Positions 38,432-47,286 of a stretch of DNA of 64,000 bases are shown here, in pieces (position 1 is the first letter of the stretch; each line of letters starts with the position of its first letter). The stretch comes from Thermosynechococcaceae cyanobacterium Okahandja. Its GTDB lineage: Bacteria; Cyanobacteriota; Cyanobacteriia; Thermosynechococcales; Thermosynechococcaceae. Location of the stretch: assembly GCA_041530395.1 (NCBI GenBank), contig CP136945.1, positions 1,922,001-1,986,000 on the forward strand. Direction: 5' to 3'. The notes beneath the pieces are model-generated. The model saw nothing but the letters and a program-made list of their open reading frames with translations, was not told where the DNA came from and did not search any database. The position numbers and the translations under genes were made by a program.

Positions 38432-39328
38432 TTACTCTGGTTCGTTTTCGAGCATCGCTTTTGCCTCTTGCAGTTGTTCTTTATGGGCTTCGCTGACCAC
38501 TGGGTAGTGCAAATCGAGACTGGCCAATTTCTGATAGATAAAGTGAGCTACCATCAGACGAGCAAACCATTTGCGATTGGCGGGAATAATATGCCAAGGT
38601 GCCCACTCTGTACTGGTGTGATGAAACACATCGGCATAGGCCTCTTGATAATCTTGCCAATGACTGCGATCGCGAACATCATCGAGGGAAAATTTCCAGT
38701 TCTTTTCAGGTCGATTAATGCGCTCAAGAAACCGTTTCTTTTGCTCGTCCTTGGAGATATTTAAGAAAAATTTCAAGATCAGGATGCCATTGCGGGTGAG
38801 GTAACGTTCGTAGTGGTTAATGTCCTCAAAGCGATCGCGCCAGATGTGCTTCCCCTTAGCCTCCGGTGGCAGTTGTTGGCGATTGAGTAGCTCGGGATGA
38901 ACCCGTACGACTAAGACCTCTTCATAATAGGAGCGATTAAAAATACCAATGCAGCCACGCTCCGGTAAGGCGCGGTTGGCACGCCACAAATAATCATGGT
39001 CTAAGTCTTCGGCGCTAGGTGCCTTAAAGCTATAAACACTACAGCCTTGGGGATTCAGGCCGCTCATGACGTGCTTAATCGTACTGTCTTTGCCCGCGGC
39101 ATCCATAGCCTGAAAAATAATTAGGAGGGCATAAATATTCTGTGCATAGAGAATATCTTGGTAGGCGGCCAGCTTTTTAATTCCCGCTTCAAGGAGTTCC
39201 CGCGCTTCCACTTTACTTTTTAAGCCTGCGGTATCTGCCGGATCGTAATCGCGCCAGTGAAATGCCTTACCAACAGGCACCAAATAGCGCTGCGGATTAA
39301 TCTGATCAAGGAAGTCTTGGGGAATCAT
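38432..39328 (-). CDS. polyphosphate kinase 2 family protein
   Basis: A 298-residue PPK2 that moves phosphate between polyphosphate and nucleotides. The Walker A-like AMDAAGKDS is at residues 74-82. FNRSYYEEVLVVRVHPE and the lid region with RLTRNG-like YLTRNGILILKFFLNIS follow, and the C-terminal WAPWHIIPANRKWFARL is typical of the family. The subclass (NDP or NMP kinase) cannot be assigned with certainty. It marks the right edge of the accessory island and is convergent with the Uma2 gene, with an 11-bp gap. Confidence 0.9.
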   Translation of the reverse strand: MIPQDFLDQINPQRYLVPVGKAFHWRDYDPADTAGLKSKVEARELLEAGIKKLAAYQDILYAQNIYALLIIFQAMDAAGKDSTIKHVMSGLNPQGCSVYSFKAPSAEDLDHDYLWRANRALPERGCIGIFNRSYYEEVLVVRVHPELLNRQQLPPEAKGKHIWRDRFEDINHYERYLTRNGILILKFFLNISKDEQKKRFLERINRPEKNWKFSLDDVRDRSHWQDYQEAYADVFHHTSTEWAPWHIIPANRKWFARLMVAHFIYQKLASLDLHYPVVSEAHKEQLQEAKAMLENEPE

Positions 39329-39560
39329 GGGGGCAACACGCTGAGGCTTGACTGTATTCCAGCCTACATTCTCTAGAGGCAGAAAAATTAAATCCTGACC
39401 ATTGGTGGCTGCCCGTTAACAAATTGTATAAGTTGCCAGCAAAACGGAATTCTGTTTGTATGCTGTATCAATAGGCGGGCGATCGCCTCCAAAGGTTGCG
39501 ACCGGTTCTTGACAGGGGATAGCCCCACTTGAATTTTATTGCTCTAGAGACAACACGACC

Positions 39561-39980
39561 GTGGCTCCGATCAAACCCCATAAGCTGGATATGGATGCGA
39601 GTTACCCCTGTCCCTGCCGCCGCCAAGGGGAATTAATGCCCATTGCCCTCACCGAGGCCTTTGGCTGTCGCCGTTGCCAGCAAATATTTGTCGTGCGTCC
39701 CGATGGCTTTTCCATTGAGCAGTTGGCCACCACCTATCCCTACAAGCGGGCATGGTACTGGACAGGGTTACAGTGGAACGTGCTGCAGCGCGGCTTTTCA
39801 GAGAGCTACTGGTACTTTGCCATTGGTTTGAGCTTCTTTTTGCTAATGCCCATCCTGTTGTGGTTGCCTTTGCTCCTACAATTATCCTTAAAACCGGAAG
39901 GGCTGTTATGGATTATTGCGTCCCTACTGTTGGCACTCACCCCCGCCTTTTTGGTTTGGGTGGCACTGTCGCGCCGCTAG
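39561..39980 (+). CDS. zinc-ribbon membrane protein, conserved in cyanobacteria
   Basis: A 139-residue protein. An N-terminal four-cysteine cluster (CPC...CRRC, about residues 17-38) looks like a small zinc ribbon. The C-terminal half has two transmembrane helices (about residues 85-108 and 112-135). I do not recognise a named family. The GTG at 39561 gives the longest form; ATG 39591 is an alternative that still keeps the cysteines. It lies 13 bases before the ProA-like gene and is probably cotranscribed with it. Confidence 0.6.
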   Translation: MAPIKPHKLDMDASYPCPCRRQGELMPIALTEAFGCRRCQQIFVVRPDGFSIEQLATTYPYKRAWYWTGLQWNVLQRGFSESYWYFAIGLSFFLLMPILLWLPLLLQLSLKPEGLLWIIASLLLALTPAFLVWVALSRR

Positions 39981-39993
39981 GTGGCCGTTCCTA

Positions 39994-41178
39994 ATGCTGC
40001 CCGAACCCTTAGCGGCGGCACGGGTGGCCAGTACGTACGTTGCCCAAGCCACCTACAGCAATCGCCAGCAAGCGCTCCTTGCGTTGATCAATGCCCTCAA
40101 GGCAGCGGAGCCACTCCTGCTCGAGCAAAATACCCTTGACCTCGAATCCAGCCGCGATTTGGCGGTATCGAGTATTATTTTGGGCTGGTTGCGCCTTACC
40201 CACGACCGTTTACAGCGGATTACGCGTTGGCTAGAGCAGCTTTATCAGGCACCGGATCCGGCAGTACAGGCACTGCCCACCACCAGCGACAGCTTGTCCT
40301 ATACGGTGCCCCTCGGGGTCATGGGCTTAATCTATGAAGGGTTGCCCACCTTGAGTTTACTGACGGCGGGATTGGCCCTAAAAACGGGCAATGCCTTAGT
40401 CGTGTGGGGCAGCGCCAGCAGTCGTTTTACCACCCAAGCAATCGCCAGTGTGTTTGCGGACGCGCTCCGGCACGCATGGCTACCCAGCGCCAGCCTGCAA
40501 GTCCTGCCGACGGACATGTCCCCCGCCAGTTGGCTGACCCACCCCATGGCCGTGGATGTGGCGATCGCCCACGGTCGCCTCCGCTTTATTGCCGAGCACC
40601 GCGCCACTGCCTGCTGTCCCTTTGTGCCCCTTGCCCTTGGCAACGGCTATCTGGTGTGGGATTCCTCAATTGCGCCAGATTTGATTACGGATTACATTCA
40701 GCAGAGTCACGCGGACACACCGGATCGCCCCCTTGCCATTGAAAAAATTATTGTGCTCGACGGTGTCAACCCCGCCCACCTTACCCTTGTCATTAACGAA
40801 CTGGCACAGGCGGGCTACAAATCTGCGGTTGACGACCACCTACAGCCCATGTACCCCGAGTTGCCCACGGTTGATGCCTCAGAGTGGGGTCTCCCCTACC
40901 TTGATCAGCGGTTGGCGTGGCACTACGAAGAGTCTATCAACCCCGCCATCAACTGGATTAACCGCTACGGCACCACCGCCAGCGTCCTTGCCTGCGATAA
41001 CTATCACAATTGCCGCCAGTTTTATCAGGAGGTACAAACGCCGCTGGTCTATCTGAATCGGTCACCCCAGTTCACCCAACCAAACCGCTTCGTCATTGGT
41101 GCTGTGGCCGAGCGGTGTGCCTACCAAGGGCTGTTTGGCCTTGAGCAGTGCTTCAGCCGCAGACAGGTGTGGCTCTAG
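39994..41178 (+). CDS. ProA-like (gamma-glutamyl phosphate reductase family) protein lacking the catalytic cysteine
   Basis: A 394-residue aldehyde-dehydrogenase-superfamily protein clearly related to ProA, which makes glutamate semialdehyde for proline synthesis. The stretch that holds the catalytic Cys in active ProA (PGVCNA followed by ETLLV) reads PDRPLA followed by IEKIIV at about residues 243-254, with no cysteine. The GxIYExRPNV motif has become GLIYEGLPTLS. It is therefore likely a pseudo-enzyme or a protein with another role; the true ProA would be elsewhere. ATG 39994 is chosen; the frame upstream overlaps the previous gene. The stop overlaps the convergent DUF4335 stop. Confidence 0.75.
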   Translation: MLPEPLAAARVASTYVAQATYSNRQQALLALINALKAAEPLLLEQNTLDLESSRDLAVSSIILGWLRLTHDRLQRITRWLEQLYQAPDPAVQALPTTSDSLSYTVPLGVMGLIYEGLPTLSLLTAGLALKTGNALVVWGSASSRFTTQAIASVFADALRHAWLPSASLQVLPTDMSPASWLTHPMAVDVAIAHGRLRFIAEHRATACCPFVPLALGNGYLVWDSSIAPDLITDYIQQSHADTPDRPLAIEKIIVLDGVNPAHLTLVINELAQAGYKSAVDDHLQPMYPELPTVDASEWGLPYLDQRLAWHYEESINPAINWINRYGTTASVLACDNYHNCRQFYQEVQTPLVYLNRSPQFTQPNRFVIGAVAERCAYQGLFGLEQCFSRRQVWL

Positions 41179-41786
41179 TTTTGGCTGGGTGGGTTCGTCT
41201 GCTGCTGTAAGGGAGTGGGGGTAGGTTCGTCGGGTCGCCGCTCCGGCACCGGCAGATGGAAGAAAATAGCCGCCATCACTGCAAGGCTAGCGGCACCGAT
41301 CCCCAATGGCGTGAGTTGTCGGCGCAGGGGCACCGCCGGGGCAATAGCGCGGCGGGGCAAGGACTGAAACGTCGGCGTAAAGGTCGGCAGCGTTTGGCTA
41401 TCGCTACAGAACTGGTCAAGGGCTTCCACCAAGTCCGCCAGTTGCAACCACGTCAGGCGCAACTCCACCCACTCTTGGGGGCTGTCCACAAGGTGTCCCG
41501 GAATCCGCAAGGCCACCTGATTAAACCCCTGAGCCTCTACCTGAATTTCCCGCTGGGGCGATCGCCGCAGCTTCACCCCACTCAACCACGTTTGAGCCGC
41601 CGCCGGAACACTATTGAGCAACGCCACCAAAAACTCCTTCCCCCCCTTGAGGCCAGTCGATTGGCCCGCAATGTCACACTCACACACCGTCACCACATCC
41701 AATTGCTCGCCCCCTTGGTGTGGGCTGCTCAACCCTTCAATGCGTAGGGTGCAGTTGGGCAAACGGTACTGACGTTGCAACAGCAT
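41175..41786 (-). CDS. DUF4335 family protein
   Basis: A 203-residue cyanobacterial protein. It starts MLLQRQYRLPNCTLRIEGL, typical for DUF4335, has a mixed alpha/beta soluble region to about residue 150, one transmembrane helix at about 158-175, and a short Pro-rich tail. Function is unknown. It begins directly after the DUF3038 stop with no spacer, so the two are one operon. They are usually neighbours in cyanobacteria. Confidence 0.8.
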   Translation of the reverse strand: MLLQRQYRLPNCTLRIEGLSSPHQGGEQLDVVTVCECDIAGQSTGLKGGKEFLVALLNSVPAAAQTWLSGVKLRRSPQREIQVEAQGFNQVALRIPGHLVDSPQEWVELRLTWLQLADLVEALDQFCSDSQTLPTFTPTFQSLPRRAIAPAVPLRRQLTPLGIGAASLAVMAAIFFHLPVPERRPDEPTPTPLQQQTNPPSQN

Positions 41787-42413
41787 TTAATGGACTTCCC
41801 CGTCAAATAAACTAAACCAGAGGCGCTCCAGCCCTTTGGTGCCCGCGCAGAACAATAACTGCACCAGTAATTGCAACCCTAGCTCATTGAGCGCCGTCGT
41901 CTCCTTGTACAGAAATAACCCCGAGCGCTGCAAATTCATCCGCTTGCGAAAATGCCGCCGAAAGCGATCTAAATACTCGGCCAAGGGGGCATAGGTTTCC
42001 GGCGGTAGGTGCTGCGCCTGCAGTTGATCCAGTACCAACAGCAAATGCCGTAGGGTTGCCGTCTGGCGTCGCGCCACCTGTACCACAACAGCGGTGAGCG
42101 CCTTCGTTTCCGGTAGCGGCAACGGCGTGCGCTGCGTCACTTGGCGAAAGGGATTGGTGCAGCGAATTTGCCAAAAAATGACCCGATTGGGAATCATCAC
42201 CTGCAATTGCAGCTCCCGCACCACCTGCAACATCAGTTCCGAGGCATTCAGATCCAGCGACTCTAGGGCCAACAGCAGCAGATCCAGTTGCCAGCGGGCA
42301 CGCCGCGGACACACACTCACCCCCGGGGGATCGGGCAGGGCGGCCAACAGGGGGGGTAAAAGTTCGGTTTGGGTCGATTCAACGGTTGCGGGCATTGAGT
42401 TTGCCGGTTCCAT
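41787..42413 (-). CDS. DUF3038 family protein
   Basis: A ~208-residue soluble protein, largely helical, with RWQLDLLLLALESLDLNASELML, FRQVTQRTPLPLPE and the C-terminal ALNELGLQLLVQLLFCAGTKGLERLWFSLFDGEV. This matches DUF3038, a cyanobacterial family of unknown function paired with DUF4335. ATG 42413 was chosen; a GTG 14 codons upstream (42455) would add a Cys/Gly-rich segment and cannot be excluded. Confidence 0.8.
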   Translation of the reverse strand: MEPANSMPATVESTQTELLPPLLAALPDPPGVSVCPRRARWQLDLLLLALESLDLNASELMLQVVRELQLQVMIPNRVIFWQIRCTNPFRQVTQRTPLPLPETKALTAVVVQVARRQTATLRHLLLVLDQLQAQHLPPETYAPLAEYLDRFRRHFRKRMNLQRSGLFLYKETTALNELGLQLLVQLLFCAGTKGLERLWFSLFDGEVH

Positions 42414-42542
42414 CACAGCAGCGCACCCTAGACACCCGAGGCATCCGGTGCTCACTTAAGCCACAGCGCGAGTCTAACCCTCTAGTTCGCCGCGGCAAGC
42501 ATTCCAATTGTATAGTACAGCTAGGCTCACCCACCGCAAGAC

Positions 42543-43115
42543 TCAAACCGACACCGGTAGCGCGTCAACGGCTTGTAACAGCCGCGAAATAGGGGCATTG
42601 GCCTCGAAAAACGAAAAAAGATGCTTGTAGCAGAGCCTCCCCTGCTGATCAATAAGGAACTGTGCCGGCAGGGGTGCCCCCAACGCTTGGCCAGTACGAT
42701 ACTTGCGGAATAGCGTACATTGCGGATCTACCAGTAGGGGCATTTTTAGCCCTAGGTCTGCCGCCACCTTTTCACTTTGCTGGAGATCGGTACTGGTGAC
42801 AACGAGGACGGCCACGCCCTTACTTTGAAAGGCTTCGTAGTTTTCATTCAGCTCCTTCAGGTGGGGGTAGCACAGGGGGCAGTACTGGTGCTCGGTAAAA
42901 ATGCGCGTAAACACCAAAAGCAGCGGCTGCTCCTGCCACACTGCCGAAAGGCGCACCGGATTGGCCAAGCCGACCGCGGGTAACTCACCATCGGGCACCG
43001 CATCCCCACGGTTGAGTGAGTTGCGTGCCGGCACCGGCCAGGCATTTTGCCAAAAGCGCTCATTCAGCAGGCCGCTAAAATTATTCGAGGTCAGAAACGG
43101 TAACTGCACAGCCAT
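42543..43115 (-). CDS. peroxiredoxin-like (AhpC/TSA, thioredoxin-fold) protein
   Basis: A 190-residue thioredoxin-fold protein. LLVFTRIFTEHQYCPLCYPHLKEL carries a C-x2-C motif at the redox position, and VLVVTSTDLQQSEKVAADLGLKMPLLVDPQ and APLPAQFLIDQQGRL complete the AhpC/TSA-like fold. The C-x2-C is more like a thiol-disulfide reductase or a peroxiredoxin-like protein than a classical 2-Cys peroxiredoxin. No signal peptide is evident, so it is presumably cytoplasmic. Confidence 0.75.
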   Translation of the reverse strand: MAVQLPFLTSNNFSGLLNERFWQNAWPVPARNSLNRGDAVPDGELPAVGLANPVRLSAVWQEQPLLLVFTRIFTEHQYCPLCYPHLKELNENYEAFQSKGVAVLVVTSTDLQQSEKVAADLGLKMPLLVDPQCTLFRKYRTGQALGAPLPAQFLIDQQGRLCYKHLFSFFEANAPISRLLQAVDALPVSV

Positions 43116-43312
43116 AACACCCTCCTACATCGTTACGGCACAACCCCTGAACACAGCACAGCATGGATGCCTCTAGGCTAGCACGCCCCGCCGCCACCGC
43201 CGCCAAACGGTAAAATTAAAAACTTTTTGGACGACCTGTTAATTTCTGCCGCCGGGGTGGGTATGTTGATCTCTAGAGGCCATCTGTCTTGACCTTAAGG
43301 AGTCTGATTGTT

Positions 43313-43762
43313 ATGAAAACTGAACTGAAAGCTAAATTCCTCCAACACTTGCTCGCCAAGAAAAAAGCCGACGAAGGCTTCACCCTCATTGAACTGCTGG
43401 TGGTGGTGATCATCATCGGTATTCTGGCGGCCATTGCCCTGCCCTCCATGCTCAACCAAGCGGCCAAAGCCCGCCTCTCCAGTGCTAAAAATGCCGTGGG
43501 TGCCATTAACCGCGCTCAGCAAGCCTATCGCCTTGAGAGCACCACATTTGCTCCCGATGTCACTACCCTCAAGCTAGGGGTCTCTACCCCCGATGGCTAC
43601 ACTACACCCGCTATTGCTATTAACGGCGGAGACGATGCATCTGTTGACACAGACTCCAATGATCCGGCGGGTACAGGGGTGACGGGCTGCGTGACGGTGG
43701 CTAACGGCATTACCACCTCCACAGTGATAGAGGGTAATAGTGCTAGTGCCCCAGGCTGCTAG
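43313..43762 (+). CDS. pilA: type IV pilin (PilA-like)
   Basis: A 149-residue prepilin. The 22-residue leader MKTELKAKFLQHLLAKKKAD-EG is cut before Phe23, giving the mature start FTLIELLVVVIIIGILAAIALP with Glu5, the classic N-methylated hydrophobic helix. The C-terminal domain is small (about 100 residues) and contains two cysteines (VTGC and the terminal APGC) that could form a disulfide loop. The ATG at 43313 has an aaggag box at the correct distance. It is followed by a strong terminator. Confidence 0.92.
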   Translation: MKTELKAKFLQHLLAKKKADEGFTLIELLVVVIIIGILAAIALPSMLNQAAKARLSSAKNAVGAINRAQQAYRLESTTFAPDVTTLKLGVSTPDGYTTPAIAINGGDDASVDTDSNDPAGTGVTGCVTVANGITTSTVIEGNSASAPGC

Positions 43763-43791
43763 TTAACAATTTCTGCAAGCCTTTTGATTCG

Positions 43792-43818
43792 GCCAAGGGT
43801 TATCCCTTGGCTTTTTTT
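43792..43818. terminator. rho-independent terminator after pilA
   Basis: The stem gccaaggg / cccttggc with a short tta-t loop is followed by a run of seven T on the plus strand. It lies 30 bases past the pilA stop and just before the 3' end of the convergent histidine-kinase gene, so it can also serve the other direction less well. Confidence 0.9.
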
Positions 43819-43827
43819 ATTCATGTT

Positions 43828-45948
43828 TTATTCATGTTTGACGGTGGCGGCAAGGGTCACCACCGCCACTAGATCCGCTAAGTCGAGGCAGGGAAAGACG
43901 AGGGTATGGCCAAGGGCATGGATGGCGCGGCTGATCTCCTCGCTGAGGGTAATGATCGGTAGCCGCAGGAGTTTGGGGTGTTCGCTTAAGCGGGGCACTT
44001 GGCCAAGGGGTAGATCCCAGATCAGGGCATCGGGCTGCCAAATGTCGGCCATGAGTTCTGCCTGCTCCAGATCATCGGCCTCTAGCAGCCGCACTTGCGG
44101 CAGGAGCAGTTCGCGATCCAGTCCTAGGCGCAAGACGGTTTGGGTGACGCTGCCCACGGCCGGTGCCTTCACGCGGGGATAGCACCACTGCCCCAGCACA
44201 TCCATGACCAGGGCGGTGGAACTCTGGAAGGGAATCTGCCGCACCAGTCCGGGCAGGGCAACGGGGGGCACCTCGTCGGAAATGAGCATTATGGGCACGT
44301 TCTGGCTCTGCTCGCTGCCGGTGAGGACGCTGAGGACATCCCCGAGGGCAAGGCTGGTGGCCGAGCGCACGACAATGACGGTGGGGTGCAGTTGCTCGAG
44401 TTTATCGAGGGCTTCAAGGGGTTGACGGGCAACCACGTAGCCATAATTCTCTTGTTTGAGGGCATTCACTACCGCCAGCAGCCATTCAGCATCGTTACTG
44501 ACCAGGAGGATAAGGTGGGTGGCGGTGGGGACGGCAATACTGAGGTCGCTGGCGAGGGGCAGCAGCACACTCCACTCGCTGCGGTGGGCGTTGGCCACAA
44601 AGGACAGTTCACCGTTGTGGAGGCGACTCAGTTGATGCGCCAGCATGAGGCCCATGCTAACTTCGGCATGGTCTTCTAGGCACTCGTGCAGGAGCTGCTC
44701 ATGATAGCTCAGGGGAATGCCGCCCCCTTCTTCCCACAGTTGCACCACCAACCAGTCTCGCCATTGGCAGAGGTGGGTGCCGCGGCGATCGCCCCCAACC
44801 TGTGCCACCCAACCCATTAAGTGGGCAAACATTTGGCGCAGGCGCAGGGCATCCCCGTACAGTTCAATGTCGGCAAAGGAACGGTCCATCTGCCACTGAA
44901 ACGAGGGGTGAGGCGAGCGGCTACCGTACAGGTGCACCGCCAACTCGTGGGCGCGAAACCACACCTCTGCGAGGGGGACGGCCTCCCATTGCAGCTCTAG
45001 CTCCCGCCACAGGGCGCGGGTATAGTCCTGCCAGGCCTGAAGGAGCCGATTCATTTGCCAGCCGCTGCGCTGAATCAGGGCAACGTAGTCCTGCTGTTGC
45101 TGGGGGAGTGGCTCTTGCCAGAGCAACTGGGTTAGGCTCAGCACTGCCGTGAGGGGGTTTTTAAGTTCATGGCCAAGGCTGAGTAAAAGTCGTTTTTGTT
45201 GGTGCAAGCGCAGTTGACTGACGCGGTGGGGGGATGGGGTCTGCGGGCGGTCTAGGGCTTGGGCAAACCAGAGCCAGTACTGGGTCAAGGGGGGTGCAAC
45301 CGTCATGGCCACGGCAGGCTCACCCCTGAGGACCGCCACCTCCTGCGGCCTAAGGTGTAGCGGAACCGCGCACAACTGCCACGGCCCCGCCACGGCGTGA
45401 CAACTCATACCGTCAAACGGCCGGTGTATCTCTGGAACGGTGCCCAACTGCGTCAGCCAAGCGCTATTTTGCCAAACCACCTCCCCTTGACGGTTTTGAA
45501 TTTGCAGCGGCAGCGGAAACTGGCTAAACACCTCAACCCATGGCAGGGGCGGTTGCGTTGCCCAGTAGTGGAGGAGCCGTTGCTGATCCAGCAGACTCAC
45601 AAACCGCTGCTGTTCATCCACCAAGGCAATGAAGTGAGGTAACTGGGACTGTTGAGCGGCCCACTGCTGAAACTGCGGCACCGACCACGTTGCGGGTAAT
45701 ACCGCCACCGGCGATCGCCACGACGCCAGCAAACTCCCTACCGTTAGATGAGAGATAGACGCATCCTGGGTTACACTCAAGGCCAAACGCCAGCCTTGAA
45801 CCACCCCAACCGGTCTCAGCCCATCGTCGAGAATCACAATATGCTCAGGCAGCGTTTCCTGCCACAGACGGTACACCTCCGCCAGGGGTAGAGTGGCGGC
45901 TACAGTAGTGGCAACCTCGCCAAAGGTCTGTAGATACAGGTGATCCAT
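43828..45948 (-). CDS. hybrid sensor histidine kinase with CBS pair, PAS and two receiver-like domains, next to kaiABC
   Basis: A 706-residue soluble protein. Residues ~1-130 look like a CBS pair (EHIVILDDGLRPVGVV; HFIALVDEQQRFVSLL) and ~140-200 like a PAS fold. The HisKA box is LGHELKNPLTA with His260. The ATPase domain (~370-485) is unusual: the N-box reads LMGWV without the normal Asn, and the G1 box is EEGGGIP. The first C-terminal receiver-like domain (~490-600) has VIVVRSATS where the phospho-Asp should be. The second (~620-706) keeps an Asp in ALIWDLPLG. It is read divergently from kaiA, 112 bases apart. A clock input or output role is plausible by position but is inference. Confidence 0.75.
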   Translation of the reverse strand: MDHLYLQTFGEVATTVAATLPLAEVYRLWQETLPEHIVILDDGLRPVGVVQGWRLALSVTQDASISHLTVGSLLASWRSPVAVLPATWSVPQFQQWAAQQSQLPHFIALVDEQQRFVSLLDQQRLLHYWATQPPLPWVEVFSQFPLPLQIQNRQGEVVWQNSAWLTQLGTVPEIHRPFDGMSCHAVAGPWQLCAVPLHLRPQEVAVLRGEPAVAMTVAPPLTQYWLWFAQALDRPQTPSPHRVSQLRLHQQKRLLLSLGHELKNPLTAVLSLTQLLWQEPLPQQQQDYVALIQRSGWQMNRLLQAWQDYTRALWRELELQWEAVPLAEVWFRAHELAVHLYGSRSPHPSFQWQMDRSFADIELYGDALRLRQMFAHLMGWVAQVGGDRRGTHLCQWRDWLVVQLWEEGGGIPLSYHEQLLHECLEDHAEVSMGLMLAHQLSRLHNGELSFVANAHRSEWSVLLPLASDLSIAVPTATHLILLVSNDAEWLLAVVNALKQENYGYVVARQPLEALDKLEQLHPTVIVVRSATSLALGDVLSVLTGSEQSQNVPIMLISDEVPPVALPGLVRQIPFQSSTALVMDVLGQWCYPRVKAPAVGSVTQTVLRLGLDRELLLPQVRLLEADDLEQAELMADIWQPDALIWDLPLGQVPRLSEHPKLLRLPIITLSEEISRAIHALGHTLVFPCLDLADLVAVVTLAATVKHE

Positions 45949-46060
45949 GTGCTATCCTAGCCGCTGTAAGGAAATCTCAACCCGCCACTGATACATCCTG
46001 CGATCCTCAACGGGAAAATGATAGGATGCTATCAGATGCAAACCCCACTCCTGAAAACCC

Positions 46061-46912
46061 GTGGCGCAGTCAACCGCACTAACAATTTGTGGCTTAGTTT
46101 ACTCGCCCGGCATTGGCCAAGAATTAGTCCGTTTACATAACTCCGAGATCGACGAGCTAGTTTATTTTGCCAACGATCGCGAGTTTTGTACGTACTTAGA
46201 GCAGCGGCGACATAATGTTGCTTGTCTAATTTTAGAATGGGGAGAGGACACTCCGCAAATTATTACCTATTTGCACCACAGTGCGACCCTCTTACCAGCC
46301 ATCCTTGTTTTCCCGGCGGCGTACACCCCACCGCCACCGGGTCCCCACTACCACATTGCGGAAATTCTCCTAGCGGTCGATGATCTCCATCAGCTTAACC
46401 AGCGGATTGAGGATGCCATCACCGGCTTTGTGAAGCTGTGTCCGGGGTGTGCGGTGCCGCCCCACGTCATGTTTCGTATGCCGGCTCTCCGCAACAACGA
46501 CACCGTAGATCCGCAGCACCGACTGTCCCAAAAGCTGAAGGAGCGCCTTGGCTACCTCGGGGTCTATTACAAGCGCGACACCCAGTTTTTCTTTCGGCGC
46601 ATGTCCAGCGCTGAGAAGCGCAAGCTTTTGGATGAACTGCGGGCAATTTATCGTACCATTATCCTTGAATACTTTAATGCTGAATCAAAGACTAATGAGC
46701 ATATCGATGAGTTCGTTAGTAAAGCATTTTTCGCTGATATTTCCGTGTCCCAAGTGTTAGAACTCCACGTTGAACTCATGGACAATTTTGCCAAACAGCT
46801 TAAACTAGAAGGTCGCAGCGAAGATATTCTACTCGACTATCGCCTGACCTTAATTGATGTGATTGCTCACCTATGCGAAATGTACCGTCGCTCAATTCCG
46901 CGTGAGGTATAA
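46061..46912 (+). CDS. kaiA: circadian clock protein KaiA
   Basis: A 283-residue clock protein. Residues ~1-135 form the pseudo-receiver domain and ~175-283 the four-helix bundle that binds the KaiC tail and stimulates KaiC autophosphorylation ([60 protein letters not shown]). The start codon is GTG at 46061, giving MAQS, which fits the family N-terminus. The stop is 4 bases before kaiB, so kaiA and kaiB are on one transcript. The upstream 112 bp are shared with the divergent histidine kinase. Confidence 0.95.
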   Translation: MAQSTALTICGLVYSPGIGQELVRLHNSEIDELVYFANDREFCTYLEQRRHNVACLILEWGEDTPQIITYLHHSATLLPAILVFPAAYTPPPPGPHYHIAEILLAVDDLHQLNQRIEDAITGFVKLCPGCAVPPHVMFRMPALRNNDTVDPQHRLSQKLKERLGYLGVYYKRDTQFFFRRMSSAEKRKLLDELRAIYRTIILEYFNAESKTNEHIDEFVSKAFFADISVSQVLELHVELMDNFAKQLKLEGRSEDILLDYRLTLIDVIAHLCEMYRRSIPREV

Positions 46913-46916
46913 CCCC

Positions 46917-47234
46917 ATGACTCCACTGCGGAAAACTTATGTGCTAAAGCTTTATGTTGCTGGCAATACGGCTAATTCCGTACGGGCACTCAAAACGCTC
47001 AATAACATTCTTGAAAAAGAGTTTAAGGGGGTGTATGCCCTAAAGGTTATTGATGTTTTGAAAAACCCCCAGTTGGCTGAAGAAGATAAGATTTTAGCCA
47101 CGCCCACCCTCGCCAAGGTGCTGCCACCGCCGGTACGACGCATTATTGGGGATCTCTCGGATCGCGAAAAAGTGCTCATTGGTCTTGATTTATTGTATGA
47201 AGAGATCGGTGATCAAGATGATGACCTCACCTGA
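46917..47234 (+). CDS. kaiB: circadian clock protein KaiB
   Basis: A 105-residue fold-switching thioredoxin-like protein that binds the CI ring of phosphorylated KaiC and sequesters KaiA. The family core [25 protein letters not shown] and [24 protein letters not shown] is intact, with an acidic C-terminus. The ATG at 46917 is used; the frame is open upstream within kaiA, but [13 protein letters not shown] is the normal start. The 4-base gap from kaiA leaves no room for a separate kaiBC promoter except inside kaiA. Confidence 0.97.
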   Translation: MTPLRKTYVLKLYVAGNTANSVRALKTLNNILEKEFKGVYALKVIDVLKNPQLAEEDKILATPTLAKVLPPPVRRIIGDLSDREKVLIGLDLLYEEIGDQDDDLT

Positions 47235-47286
47235 ATCTGCCTTCTGTGTATTGGAAATTACCTAGCGAGTGCGTACCTAAATCTCT

